Shown piece by piece: positions 22,269-33,687 of a DNA stretch of 64,000 nucleotides; within the stretch, counting starts at the first letter, position 1; each line of letters begins with the position of its first letter. Source of the DNA: Arachnopeziza araneosa (taxonomy: Eukaryota; Ascomycota; Leotiomycetes; Helotiales; Arachnopezizaceae); NCBI GenBank assembly GCA_003988855.1, contig QYAI01000010.1, positions 248,001-312,000 on the forward strand. Direction: 5' to 3'. Both the position numbers and the translations under genes were made by a program. A model generated the notes under the pieces. The model was not told where the DNA came from. It did no database searches and worked only from the letters and a program-made list of their open reading frames with translations.

Positions 22269-23512
22269 ATGGGTGTCCAAGACGTCCTGACCCGCAAGAC
22301 CGGTGTCATTGTTGGAGATGACGTCCTCAAGCTCTTTAACTATGCTCAAGAGCACAAGTTTGCCATCCCCGCCATTGTAAGTCTCAGACCTCCATCTAAA
22401 TTGCTCGATTGGTCCAAGTTAACACTCTGCAGAACGTCACCTCGTCCTCAACCGTTGTAGCTTCCCTCGAGGCTGCTCGCGATGCCAAGGCTCCTATCAT
22501 TCTCCAAATGTCCCAAGGTGGTGCTGCTTACTTTGCTGGAAAGGTAATACATACTCGACTGGTTTAGAGGAGACAATATCCTGACATGCTGTGCTTAGGG
22601 TGTTGCCAATGGTAAACAGGAGGCCTCGATTGCTGGTGGTATCGCCGGCGCACATTATATTCGTGCTATCGCTCCCGCGTACGGTATTCCAGTCGTTCTC
22701 CACACCGACCACTGCGCAAAGAAGCTCCTCCCATGGTTGGATGGTCTTCTTGATGCCGATGAGAAATACTTCAAGGAGCACGGCGAGCCTCTCTTCTCCA
22801 GCCACATGATTGATTTGAGTGAGGAGGAGGTCGATTTCAACATTCAAACCACTGCCAAATACCTGAAGCGTGCTGCTCCAATGAAGCAATGGCTTGAGAT
22901 GGTAAGTTATAGTTAGCAGGAATCGACACCTTTTCTAACAATTTTGTTTAGGAAATTGGTATTACTGGTGGTGAGGAGGATGGTGTTAACAACGAGGACG
23001 TCGATAATAACTCCCTCTACACTCAACCTGAGGATATTTTGGCCATCTACAAGGCTCTCTCCCCAATCTCCCCGTACTTCTCTATCGCTGCTGGTTTCGG
23101 TAACGTTCACGGTGTCTACAAGCCAGGTAATGTCAAGTTGCATCCTGAGCTCCTCGGCAAGCATCAAAAATACGTCAAGGATGCTATTGGAGCTAAAGAG
23201 GAGAAGCCTGTCTTCTTGGTTTTCCACGGTGGATCTGGATCAACAAAGCAAGAATACCTCGATGCTATTGGCTATGGTGTTGTTAAGGTGAACTTGGATA
23301 CCGATCTGCAATACGCCTACTTGACTGGTATTCGTGATTATGTTCTTAACAAGAAGGACTACATCATGAAGCAAGTTGGCAACCCTGATGGCGAGGATAA
23401 GCCCAACAAGAAGTACTTCGATCCTCGTGTCTGGGTTCGTGAGGGTGAGAAGACTATGTCTACCCGTGTTACTGAAGGTCTCAAGGACTTCAACACTGCC
23501 GGGCAGCTATGA
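22269..23512 (+). CDS. FBA1: Fructose-bisphosphate aldolase, class II (zinc-dependent)
   Basis: It cleaves fructose-1,6-bisphosphate to dihydroxyacetone phosphate and glyceraldehyde-3-phosphate, and runs in reverse for gluconeogenesis. Exons 22269-22376, 22433-22543, 22599-22901 and 22952-23512 give 360 residues, the standard fungal length. All splice phases are zero. Zinc ligands and active-site motifs are present: VLHTDHCAKK, GITGGEEDGV, FGNVHGVYKPGNVKL, FHGGSGS and the DHAP-binding loop KVNLDTDLQ. The C-terminus VTEGLKDFNTAGQL is typical. A TATA-like box and C/A-rich leader fit a highly expressed gene. Confidence 0.97.
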
Positions 23513-24260
23513 GTCGAATAGGTTTCTAGGTTGCATTCCATGTGTGGCACCTTTTAGTAGCCAAGTAGACAAATAGCGATACCAAATTGTAAAATCCGAA
23601 GCACACACTCACATAATCCCAGCCAGCTAGTGAGGTATGATTAGTGAAATTTAACCCTTTAGATTGAGACAATCCGTTTGGTTATCTTCTTGATATGGTG
23701 AAACTCGTTCTGGAGGGGCAAAAAAGTAGCTATCGTATTCGTACTCTTGTTGGACGAAATGTGTCGTGCGTCACTGGGCATTGACGCCAGCAATGCCACC
23801 TCTCTTCAAATATTCTCTCAAGTGTTTGGTGAGGAGAAGAATGATAGTAATTCCTCTGAAGCTCTATCGCCAATTCCGAAGGAAGGATTGCATTGTCTAA
23901 TTTCACCAAACCTCTTCTCACGTGTTGTGTTTCATTCAAACAAACGCTGATTCGTGATGACGTCGAGATCCCCAATGTGATTCATGGATATATGTGAACC
24001 CCTGTTTGACTTTTGACAGATTGAATGCGTACTTCGTACTTCGGACTTGAGCAAGTTCAGAACTCAGCCACAGCTTGCGATTCTAATTTCCACATATTAT
24101 AAAGAATCATCCACTTGACCATCATTCCTCCCATCCATCTTCTAGGCGCCATAACGCAGCACGCGACAAACGAACAACGCATCACCCAGAGAGACAGCTA
24201 TTTAAAACAACAACAGCAACAACAACAACAACACCCCTCACATTCAACTTCAACTCCAAA
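23513..24260. promoter_or_regulatory. Intergenic with CAA-rich leader of KES1-like gene
   Basis: No gene is supported. Just before the KES1-like start, from about 24205 to 24232, is a CAA/CAG repeat tract followed by a C/A/T-rich stretch up to the ATG at 24261. A CAA-rich 5' leader is expected to be unstructured. Confidence 0.55.
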
Positions 24261-25513
24261 ATGTCGGAAAAGGAAGGCGGCGGCGTGTCTGCGCAGAACA
24301 AAGGATCCTGGACTGCTTTTCTAAAGTCAATTGCCTCATTTTCTGGCGATCTTTCGACCCTCACCGCACCGCCATTCATTCTATCCTCCACATCTCTGGT
24401 AGAATTCTCCTCATACTGGGCTGAGCACCCTTCTATTTTCGTAGCGCCTGCAGCAGAGAAGGACCCCAAAAAGAGAGCACTCTTGGTTTTGAAATGGTTT
24501 CTAAGTACATTGAAGCAGCAATATGCAAGCAGGAGTGAGAAATTCGGCAACGAGAAGAAACCACTGAATCCATTTTTGGGCGAGTTGTTCCTAGGTAAAT
24601 GGGTGGATGAAGCTGGGACTACTGAGCTTGTATCGGAGCAAGTCAGGTATGTTACACCTATCGTATTATTGGGCAAATTTTGACGCTGTACAGTCATCAT
24701 CCACCAGCAACGGCCTATAGAATTGCGAATAATAAACATGGAGTCTACCTCGAGGGATACAATGCTCAGAAAGCGTCCTTCGCCAGCACCATCTACGTGA
24801 AGCAAATCGGCCACGCGGTTTACTCGATCCCGGCCTTTGGTGAAACATATCTGATTACACTCCCAAATCTCCACATTGAAGGTCTCATCTTCGGGTCTCC
24901 TTTCGTGGAACTAAACGACAAGACCTACATCACCTCGAGCTCGGGTTACACCGCAAAGATCGACTACAGCGGGAAGGGATGGTTGTCAGGCAAGAAGAAT
25001 AGCTTTACTGCTACTTTGTATCCGACAGGAAAGGAGAAGGAAGTTCTCTACACCATAACTGGCCGGTGGACGAAAACTTTTGACATAGTTGAAGGCGGCA
25101 AATATGGCAAACTTGTTGAATCTTACGATGCTGAAGCGGCGCTAACAACGGCTCTTACTGTCGCGCCTATTGAGCAACAAGATCCATATGAATCGAGAAG
25201 AGCATGGAAGAAAGTCGCAGAGGGTATTGCGACTGGTAATATGGATCTTACCGGGGTAGAGAAGACCAAGATAGAGGAGGAGCAGAGAGAGTTAAGACGG
25301 AAAGAGAAATCTGAAGGTAGGACTTGGGAGAGGCGATTTTTCAGCTCGGTAGAGAGCGATCCGGTGTTGAATCAACTTGGACCAGCTATTGGGTTACTGC
25401 CAGAAGCAGATAAAACTGGAGGCATTTGGCGATTTGATGAGAAGAAAGCAAGTGCCCAGCCTACAAGCACCGTTACGGCAGCTGCGCCACTGGCAAGCGA
25501 GAAGGAATTATGA
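24261..25513 (+). CDS. KES1: Oxysterol-binding protein, KES1/OSH4 type
   Basis: This is a short lipid-transfer protein exchanging sterol and phosphatidylinositol-4-phosphate between ER and Golgi or plasma membrane. Exons 24261-24646 and 24694-25513 give 401 residues. The splice rebuilds the family signature EQVSHHPP at about 125-132. A lid helix (SWTAFLKSIASFSGDLSTL) precedes the sterol-pocket entry. NPFLGELFLGKW and the ITLPNLHIEGL strand are further conserved blocks, and a charged helix precedes the Ala/Thr-rich C-terminus. No PH domain or FFAT motif is seen, so it is a short ORP. Product assignment is firm. Confidence 0.95.
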
Positions 25514-25939
25514 AATATGAATGATTGATTCATGGATTGGTCTGAGAGGCGTTCATGGAAGCATTCAAGGGTTGAAGGGCGGTCATTTGGCTTGGTTATT
25601 GTAATATCATAAGCACCTAATATGCATCGAGCGAGAATAAAACCATTTTCATTAAAATATTTAAATGTCATCTGCAGTGGGCCCAAGTTGATGCGTAAAA
25701 ATACTCTCACCTGTATGCGGTTTAGCGATGCCGTTAGTGATGCCGCCAGCTCACGAGCCGTCGAAACGCGCTGCTGAACCTCTTTCTACCACCCCTCTGC
25801 TTCTTCACCCACACATCTCACAAATACGTGCAAACACTTTCAATCTCGCTCAATAACACAAGCTCACCACTTCAAATCACAAAAATCACGAAGAGCAAAA
25901 GAAATCTTGGAATAGCTCTATGAACCTCAGATAGCAAAT
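25514..25939. other. Intergenic spacer
   Basis: Terminator of the KES1-like gene and promoter/leader of the next gene, ending in a C/A-rich stretch (about 25780-25880). No gene seen. Confidence 0.45.
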
Positions 25940-28768
25940 ATGGCTGAAGACGCGCCCACTCAGGGCCAGAGCAGATACCCCGCCTATACCGAAAAACCCA
26001 TCTTTGTCAATGGCATATCGAATAGCCACCGTGGAACTATTTGGGAGCAAGCAGCGAGACGTAGAGCTCGACTCCGCAGTGCGAGTGCAAGTAGCAGTGG
26101 AAGTGGAAGTGGGAGCGGGGAGTCGACGCGCAGCGACGTAGGCACTGGCACGGGAACCAATGCGAATTGGATGAGTGGTCAAAATTCCAATGGGATGGGC
26201 TTGCAGGAGGCATTCTCAAGGACGGGCGAGGATTATAGACCTAAGACGGCGCCAGGATTCGTGTCGACTGCTGAGACGAAAGTCCAGGAAACAAGACTTA
26301 CTCGGAATTGGGCAGCGAGGGCAGCGAGGTCAAGGAGTTCTTCGGGGTCAGCAGAGTTGAAAGAAGGCACATCACCAATTATAAGGGAAATGTTTGAACG
26401 GGCTGAAAGAGAAGAGATCGCGAAAATGACACCGCGGCCAGAGAGAGCTGCAGCTATTGACTACGAGAGCGAATCTTCAGGCCCACGAGAAGCGAGCCCA
26501 AGTCCCGCAACTCGCAACACGCGGCAGGTTAATCAGGGGACCAGTGATGTCAAGAAGCTGGTTGTGGACAGAAATGTTCAAGATGGCTCGGAGAAGCCAT
26601 TGACTCAGTTCCAAAAAGATCGTGCATATTGCAAAAAGTTGCTAGCAAATCCAAACCCAATACTCTTGGGAAAGAGATTTATGGAGCCGATAGAGCAACC
26701 CCCAAGAGAGACTAGGGGAGATGATTTCGATGGAGAAACACGGAGACCAAGTACGAGCAGTTTGGAGGATGAACCAGAGCCTCCGCTCAATATTCCACGG
26801 AGTTGGGGCGCAAGAGCCAGAGCGCGACCTCGTTGGGTTCAGAAGATTCTATCACCAGACCAATTTCTTGAAATCAAGAATGAGATCGAGTCAATCAATA
26901 CAGAGTACGAACAGTCAGTAGTAGATATTCCTCTACCCTCAGTTGAGCTCGGTTCGGAACCTACACCGCCATCTTCACGACCCGCTAGCGCACAACCCAA
27001 CAATGAGTTCTTGGAAGAGAAAAGCTATCTCCAACCTTGGGATGCAGATGTCGACTTTACGGGAGAGAGTTTTTTGGCTTCCAGTCCAAAGCTCAAGATC
27101 AAACCAGGAAAACTGGATCATGTTAGTAGTCGCGAGGCGAGGAGTCTGAACGCTCGTACTGTCGCAACAAATCGACTTGAGGAGATCAAAGAACGAAATT
27201 CAGAAGAGCCGTCCGTTATTTCTGATAATACTTCTCGATCTAAGAGTGGTGAAACATTTGGGCAAAAAATAGATAAAACTTCTTCTGGATATGAGAGAGA
27301 TGATTCTTGGGAGGAATTGAGAGAGTTATCCAGGATTTTGGCACCAAAGAGTCCCAAGATCGTGAGAGATGAAGAGGATGAAGAGTCGGCCGCTGTGAAA
27401 GCCTCGGAGAAACCGAAAGAGAAGCAAGCTTCACAGCTGGAAGAGGCTCCTCGTAAGGGCAAAGTGCTGGATGCTGAGGTTGAGACGAAGCGTCGGAGTA
27501 GGGGCAGCTCACCACCAAAATCAGATGTTGATCCAGAAGAGCGTATAACAGCTGAAGCAAAGCTCTTTGAACTCCGAGACGATAAGTCTGAGAAAAACTC
27601 GATTCGTGCCCCTTCCCCCGCGCCTTCCAACGAAGGAAAGAACGATGAGACACCGAGACCTAAACCTGATCCATTGTCCCTTCCTACTCCAAGAGTCACC
27701 GGTGCATATATTGACACACCTGCACCTTCCTCAAGAAAATTGGCCAGCCAACGATCCATTTCATCTACCTACGATATCATCGATGAGATCGAGAATGCTT
27801 CGTCCGACAAGGAGAATCAACAGATTGGGAGACGTCCCTCAGGATCATCAGAGGGATCAAACCCCGACACAAGAAGCGGATCACGAGCTCCGCAGCAGTC
27901 ACAGACACGATATTCTTCCAGAAACGCAACCTCACAGAGACAAAGGCCTCGTCTTATCAACACAGCGAAACGGACCACGGCAGCTGAAGACTTGCGACGC
28001 ATCAGACTCGAAGAAAATATTGAGGACTCCACCTTGGATGACCTTGATCTTCTTCTGGAGAATGAAGCGGCAGTCACAGCAGAACTGATGGATACGAAAA
28101 AACCAATTGTTGATCTCGAATATGACGAACGCGGCCTACCACTCACATCAGCTGAGAAGGAAAGGCGACTCGAGCGTGTGATTCTTGAGCGGATGGCTAC
28201 GCGACTCAAGAACACTTCATCCAGCATCCGCGATGCTCGACAGGGGATTGAGCGGCTCGAGAAAGAAGTCGCCACTGCTCCCCTTGGAGGCAGTGTCACT
28301 GCGGCCGGCGATGCAGATGGACATTATGTCCAAATCAATATCAAAATGAAAGTCCCTCGCCTCTACACTATTGAGAGTACTCCAGTAACTTCTCGAGATC
28401 GGAATGCAGGCTGGTTCGCCAACAGAAACTGGAAGTTCACATGGTTCGGCCTGGTTCTTTTCCTTTTTGCCGCCTGGTATCTTGCCGAGACGGCAATGTG
28501 CGAAGCGTTTTGCCACCCGAAGTACAGCTCTAAGAGCACTTGGAAGCCAACAGATCCATTCTTCCCGTGGGCTATACCGACAAAGTTGGATCAGTGGACG
28601 GGAGAGGTTGTCAGTGGGACCGTCGCAGGTGTCGAGACGGCATTCATGGATTGGTATGATCCAGATAGATTCAAGAGACCTATTCAGCCCAGATACATGC
28701 CAGCACCTATGTACAGACCATCCGAAAGGGCTGGATCAATTTACGATGACGAAGTTTACGACGGTTAA
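25940..28768 (+). CDS. Long disordered protein with one C-terminal membrane span
   Basis: A single exon of 942 residues, function not recognised. The N-terminus carries a short conserved-looking block (KPIFVNGISNSHRGTIWEQA, about 19-38). Residues 40-740 are Ser/Arg/Glu/Pro-rich and low-complexity, with scattered basic and acidic clusters. Near 735-790 an acidic/basic coiled region appears (SAEKERRLERVILERM, then IRDARQGIERLEKEV). A single hydrophobic span (FTWFGLVLFLFAAWYLAETA, about 833-852) is followed by about 90 residues with FFPWAIPTKLDQWTG. One span near the C-terminus and a long basic cytosolic or nucleoplasmic part would fit an ER or nuclear-envelope protein; this is inference. Confidence 0.82.
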   Translation: MAEDAPTQGQSRYPAYTEKPIFVNGISNSHRGTIWEQAARRRARLRSASASSSGSGSGSGESTRSDVGTGTGTNANWMSGQNSNGMGLQEAFSRTGEDYRPKTAPGFVSTAETKVQETRLTRNWAARAARSRSSSGSAELKEGTSPIIREMFERAEREEIAKMTPRPERAAAIDYESESSGPREASPSPATRNTRQVNQGTSDVKKLVVDRNVQDGSEKPLTQFQKDRAYCKKLLANPNPILLGKRFMEPIEQPPRETRGDDFDGETRRPSTSSLEDEPEPPLNIPRSWGARARARPRWVQKILSPDQFLEIKNEIESINTEYEQSVVDIPLPSVELGSEPTPPSSRPASAQPNNEFLEEKSYLQPWDADVDFTGESFLASSPKLKIKPGKLDHVSSREARSLNARTVATNRLEEIKERNSEEPSVISDNTSRSKSGETFGQKIDKTSSGYERDDSWEELRELSRILAPKSPKIVRDEEDEESAAVKASEKPKEKQASQLEEAPRKGKVLDAEVETKRRSRGSSPPKSDVDPEERITAEAKLFELRDDKSEKNSIRAPSPAPSNEGKNDETPRPKPDPLSLPTPRVTGAYIDTPAPSSRKLASQRSISSTYDIIDEIENASSDKENQQIGRRPSGSSEGSNPDTRSGSRAPQQSQTRYSSRNATSQRQRPRLINTAKRTTAAEDLRRIRLEENIEDSTLDDLDLLLENEAAVTAELMDTKKPIVDLEYDERGLPLTSAEKERRLERVILERMATRLKNTSSSIRDARQGIERLEKEVATAPLGGSVTAAGDADGHYVQINIKMKVPRLYTIESTPVTSRDRNAGWFANRNWKFTWFGLVLFLFAAWYLAETAMCEAFCHPKYSSKSTWKPTDPFFPWAIPTKLDQWTGEVVSGTVAGVETAFMDWYDPDRFKRPIQPRYMPAPMYRPSERAGSIYDDEVYDG

Positions 28769-29355
28769 CGAATGTATAAGTTAGAATTGGAGAATGGGCC
28801 GGGAACATGGTTAGGCGTTTGAATTCTCTTGTTGGGAAAGAGCATGGAGTTTGGAAAGGTTTAAAAAGACATGGCACTGTCAATGGCGTTTGGGATTTTC
28901 ACACATTCCTACCGTCGTCAGAACTCTCAGAAGTGAATAACTCGGGTATCGACGGTAGTGGGTATTAATGTATATTATTAACTTGACATTAGGTCAGTAG
29001 GTAGTGTAAATTCGGACCTAGATTTGAACTTGCTCTCTATTCTAGTGGTGATGACTTTCGTCAATCAGTTGACGTTGCTGCCTTCCAGCCTTGCGGGAGG
29101 CGTTTTTCAAGCGAGAAACATACAGCTCAGCCGTGAGGTTGTCCAATCGTACTTCTCACCATCAAGTAATGTGGGATGATATTGAGACTAAAATGGCGGA
29201 ATGAGACACAGCCTCACAGCCTGATGGTAGTCTGATGATTAGCGTAAGTTAAGAAGAGAAGGGTTGCCTCTGTCCCTCTCCTGCCTGACTCCACGTCCCC
29301 AAGTCCCGGCCTCTCAAACATCTCAGAGAAGACAAGACAGCACATCGCAGGCTCC
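28769..29355. other. Intergenic spacer
   Basis: No gene supported; holds the promoter of the second glycine-rich gene. Confidence 0.45.
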
Positions 29356-29874
29356 ATGTGCGAGCCCATCAGTTGCGCCATCCTCTGCGGTGCCTGCGGC
29401 TACCTCGCCTGCAAAGCCGCCTCGCACAAGAAAGAGAACACCTACGCACCCCGCCCCGCCGCGTACCGATCCAACGGCGGCGGGCCAAACAGGGTGTCCG
29501 TCCCCAGGGGGATCAGCACTTCAAACTCACATGTAGGAAGGTATGCCGGAGCAGCAGCCGCAGGAGGGTTAGCCGGAGGTGTTTTGGGTAGCTACGCGGC
29601 GGGGGGTGTTGGCGGCTCGGATCCGTATGATGGCTGGGGGTGGAATAATTATAATGCTGCGGATGGTGGAGGGGATACTGGTGGGTATGGTTATAATGCT
29701 GGCGACACGGGAGGAGATGGGGGTGGGTATGGGTATGGTGGGGACAATGGAGGGGACGGAGGGGGATACGGAGGGGATGGCGGAGGAGGAGGAGGAGGAG
29801 ATGGAGGGGGCGGGGGAGATGGGGGAGGAGGAGATGGGGGAGGAGGAGATGGGGGAGGAGGAGATGGTGGATGA
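29356..29874 (+). CDS. Small MCEP glycine-rich protein, copy 2
   Basis: A single exon of 172 residues. The N-terminus MCEPISCAILCGACGYLACK is Cys-rich and hydrophobic and aligns with copy 1 at 15975 (MCEPVSCCILIGCW). A basic/Ser linker with PNRVSVPRG follows (copy 1 has RQVSVAPNRG). Copy 2 then has an Ala/Gly-rich hydrophobic stretch (RYAGAAAAGGLAGGVLGSY, about 62-80) absent from copy 1. The last 80 residues are Gly/Asp/Tyr repeats, ending in perfect GGGGDG-type units. No signal peptide in the usual sense. Five Cys in 19 residues suggest S-acylation or metal binding (inference). No known function. Confidence 0.72.
   Translation: MCEPISCAILCGACGYLACKAASHKKENTYAPRPAAYRSNGGGPNRVSVPRGISTSNSHVGRYAGAAAAGGLAGGVLGSYAAGGVGGSDPYDGWGWNNYNAADGGGDTGGYGYNAGDTGGDGGGYGYGGDNGGDGGGYGGDGGGGGGGDGGGGGDGGGGDGGGGDGGGGDGG
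29770..29874 (+). repeat. GGA-rich tandem repeat inside MCEP copy 2
   Basis: GGAGGAGGAGATGGGGGA-type units of 15-18 bp are repeated to the stop codon, encoding Gly-Gly-Gly-Asp runs. The plus strand has almost no C or T here, so slippage and G-quadruplex formation are plausible, and the encoded tail length probably varies between strains. Confidence 0.8.
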
Positions 29875-31180
29875 TAGGAAACCCATGAGTCTTCTGTTTG
29901 GTAATAGGTGCAAGTTTCCGCATAACCTATTCAAATTTCCACGTAGTGATTTTCTTCAAAAATGACTTCCTTAAATTGATATATCCATAGGCCAGCTTGC
30001 TATTCTAAGATAGGAGTTGCTGCCATTTCAAAGTGATGTGGCCCTCATCTGTGATCGATAAAGTGACAGAATACGGAGGCGATCAATGATGCAAACATGA
30101 GTAAAGAATTTGTATCTTTCCAACTCTGTCGATATTATCAACTCGCAAGAAGTCAGATTTTCAGCGATGCAGCAAGCTTACATCTCCACTTGAGAGAGCA
30201 GTTCAACAACCAAAGTTAACCGTAAAACAAGAAAAAATATGGTGATTAGACTCCGGACATAACTCTTTTGCCTCCTAGAATTATAATCCTGTTGTTGATA
30301 TTGGTGAAGCGAACGGTGAGTTTTGCAAACATGGTCTGCCACCTTTAAACACGCTAGGGGCTGGATATTTATCCATCGTGTGAATTGATGTACTCTCCTC
30401 GTTGATATATGATTGGCAACTAGGCCACCAACTAGGAAAATTTGGCTGAGGACCTTATTCGCCTTCGACCAGGCGTCACTTAAGTGGAGCCACTCATTCA
30501 GAGGGATGTCATGGGCATAACAATGAAGATAATGTTTCGATCTTTGAAATGGTACGCTTCAAAAGGCAGCAGGCCTTGCGATTCCTCATGAGAAGGGCAA
30601 GAAACAACTCGATTATCTTCGACAGCAATGGGCCTGAGTTGAATGAAGAATTGACCAAAGCCACAAGTAAAACGAATAGTGCTGATTTTGAGACGAGGTG
30701 GAAAAGTGGTATTCGGATATACAGTAAGCTTAGGCGAATCTAATCCTTGCTGGAATCACGAGAATGAATGACTGCCGAACTTCAAGCTTCTCCTCACTTC
30801 CAAAAAAAACTCCCTCCTCACGATGATCTTCAAGGGCAACGAAACATCCAAGTAGTCTGCAACTCTGACCAGCCCCTACGGAAGAGGCGTCAGGGTCCAG
30901 AGAGGCTCAAAAGCTTACTTTGCGATCATTATACCTGCACCAATCTCAGGCTGAAAGGTCAGCATCCAGGGAGGTCATCTGTTTGAAACGGCGTCAATGC
31001 GAATCGAACTCACGGTAGATTCAAATTTTCCTCTTTACATGATATTCAGGCGGTGTGGGAAAGTTAGAATCTCCCTCAAGCAAACAAGCTTGATGTATAA
31101 AAGCAGAGTGTTCCGTCGAGTGATGGATCCCGTTTCCTTTGACTGTCTTCTTGCTTCAATTGGATTATCCACTCTTCAGT
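29875..31180. other. Intergenic region of 1.3 kb, no gene recognised
   Basis: Several short frames exist (the best 30549-30743, 64 codons, basic), none with known motifs or clear splice partners. A T-arm-like string on the minus strand near 30998-31015 has no matching tRNA body. Confidence 0.45.
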
Positions 31181-33073
31181 ATGAAATTTTCATATTTCAA
31201 GACGTTCTGTTCACTGCTTGTGGCTGTAGGTGCTGTTGATCCAATTGTTGATTTGAGCTATTCCAAGTATGAAGGAACGCCTTTGCCTGGCGGTGTTTCT
31301 CAATGGCTCGGAATTCGATATGCGGTACGAACAGCATTCCACAAATAATGTCGCCTAGTGTTGATTATGTTCCTAGGCACCTCCTTTAGGTAAACTGAGA
31401 TTTATGGCGCCTCAGCCCCCGGTGTACAATGCTACTGTCCAGAAAGCCGATAAAGTAGAATATTTCTTCATCCTCATAGAAACCAATCACTAATATAACT
31501 AGCATGGCTACCTGTGTCTTGCGAACCAGCAAGGGCCCGGCTTACAATATGGAAGTCCGAGGCAACCTATGGATGAAGATTGCCTCTTCGTGGATGTCTA
31601 TGCACCAACAAATGCGACAACTGCCTCCAATCTTCCCATCATGGTTTTTATTCAGGGAGGTGGTTGGAGTAGTGATTCAAATGGCAACTTCAATGGTAGC
31701 CTCCTTGTTTCGAACTCGGGAATGAACATGGTGGTAGTAACGCTGAACTATCGAGTTGGACTATTGGGTGCGCTTGCAAGCAAAGAGGTTATTGCAGGAG
31801 GAAGCTTAAATAATGGGTTGAAAGATGGTATGCTATAAACTGAGAGTTCAAAAAGGGAGCTAATTCATTTATAAAGTCATTGCTGTCCTGAGATGGGTCC
31901 AAGATCGAGCTGACCAGGTGAGTTGTTTCCGAGGAAGGTTTTCGTAATTTACTGACCCTTGTTTAGTTTGGTGGTGATATTCATCACGTCACATTGACAG
32001 GTGACAGTGTGGGAGCAATAATCATAGGATATCTTTTGGCGGCTTATAATGGAACCGGTCTACCAGGCTACTTTCATGCCGTTGCGGCTGAAAGTCCCTC
32101 TTTCTCAGGTGATGCGCAAGTTGTTGACTTGCAGCCTCACTACGACGCTCTAGTAAAAGCGACCGGTTGCAAATCAAGTAATGATACTCTTGGCTGCCTA
32201 CGAGGTCTGAATGAGACTGAACTTCAAACCAAATCTCCTTCCTTTGGATGGAGCCCATGTATTGATGATGATGTCCTGGTTGCGCCACTTTACGAACTAT
32301 ACGAGCAGCAAAAATTCCGTCAAGTGCCTACCATCTACGGCAGCACCACAGATGAAGGAACGAAGAATGTGGACAAAACGGTCAACTCAACCACCCTCGA
32401 CTCAAGTATCCGTGGAAGCTTGGGAAATATCACAAGCCAGCAACTCGCCGACCTGAAAATAATGTATCCAGAAACCCTCAACAATGTCACATTTAACGGC
32501 ATTCAACTAAACGCCTCGTATCCCGGTGCAGGAAATGAATGGCAACGACTCTCAGCGATAATGGGCGATTTATCCATTCGTTGCATTGCTTACTTTCAAG
32601 CAGACATGCACTATGCGGCTGGGAACACTCTCAACTGGCACTATCATTACGATGTTCTCGATCCTCGAGATCTTAGCACTGGTAATCGTGTCTATCATAC
32701 CGTCGAGTTAAACGCCATATGGGGCCCTAATAATACAGATGGATCACCTCCTCCGTCATACTATACGACAAACTCCGAGTCCGTTGCTGTGTTACAAAGT
32801 TACTGGATTAGCTTCATCAGAACGTTTGATCCGAACAAACTACGCGGCAAAGATTTGGCTGAATGGACACCATGGACGATTAAAGGGCGTGACAGGATAT
32901 TGTTCCAAAATAATGGAAGTGAGATTATTACTGCAATGGAGAAAATGACGGAAGCCGAGGTGGAAAGGTGTAAATTGGTGATGCCATATGCGAAAGCAAG
33001 GAATGCTTATTCACAGCCGTTGACGACGCTGAATCCCTTTGCGAATGGATCATTTCCAGATCCATACGTATAG
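31181..33073 (+). CDS. Secreted type-B carboxylesterase/lipase
   Basis: This is an extracellular serine esterase of the cholinesterase/lipase family; substrate unknown. Exons 31181-31324, 31377-31454, 31503-31827, 31877-31917 and 31967-33073 give 564 residues, all in phase. A signal peptide opens the protein (MKFSYFKTFCSLLVAVGAVD). Conserved blocks are RYAAPPLGKLRF, DEDCLFVDVYAP, the oxyanion loop IQGGGW, and NYRVGLLG. The nucleophile elbow is GDSVGA with Ser210 (family consensus GESAGA), the acid is Glu326 (TTDEGTK), and the base His440 (VYHTVELNAIWG). Many Asn-x-Ser/Thr sites agree with secretion. It neighbours a small secreted protein gene at 33688. Confidence 0.93.
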
Positions 33074-33687
33074 ATTAGATTTTGGTTATTACAGAACAAG
33101 GAGTTTAAAGAGGATGCGCGAGCCGATTGGTGTAAATTGTCCTAGAGAGCATGGTGGTCGTCAAAATCGAGAAGTTGAAGGATTTCTCACATGGAGATCA
33201 CCGCTTGCCATCATGTTTTCTCTGATCTTTACATCACACCATAACTTAGAACCCAGCACTCTGCAAGTCCCGAAGGCCAATGGTTGGCCTGGTTGATAAG
33301 CTCTGCTCGTGCTCGGCGATTCACGCCATCTATCAACAACATTTTATATTACTTGCACTTACCCGGCTTCATGTCTTGGCTAATATATACGGATACTTTC
33401 AGCCACCCATATGAAAGCTCCTTTCAATCACGCCGTTTCTATTCCCGTCCATCATTCAATATCGGAAGACGGCAAGCATACATCTATACTCTAATCACGC
33501 ACGGAAACAGATGGGATGAGGGGTCACAGGCCCAAGTGGCGGACCTCTATCCTCCTCCCTGATGTCAGTGGGAGATAGGTATATATGAGATGCGCTGCTC
33601 TTATTCAACCTTATTTGTCGTTTATGAATTGACTCTGATATCAAAACTCTACTATCATATCATTGTTGAATATCAACACATATCAAG
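33074..33687. promoter_or_regulatory. Promoter of the small secreted protein gene
   Basis: No gene is supported. A TATATATGA element near 33579 lies about 110 bp before the start codon at 33688, a normal TATA position for a regulated fungal gene. Confidence 0.5.

Noticed and set aside
27118..27759. 213-codon antisense frame inside the 942-residue gene
   Set aside because: Antisense shadow of Ser/Arg/Glu-rich coding sequence without its own motifs or initiation context.
30990..31020. T-arm-like string (GAGTTCGATTCGCA) on the minus strand
   Set aside because: T stem has a mismatch and no D arm, anticodon arm or matching acceptor stem was found upstream.
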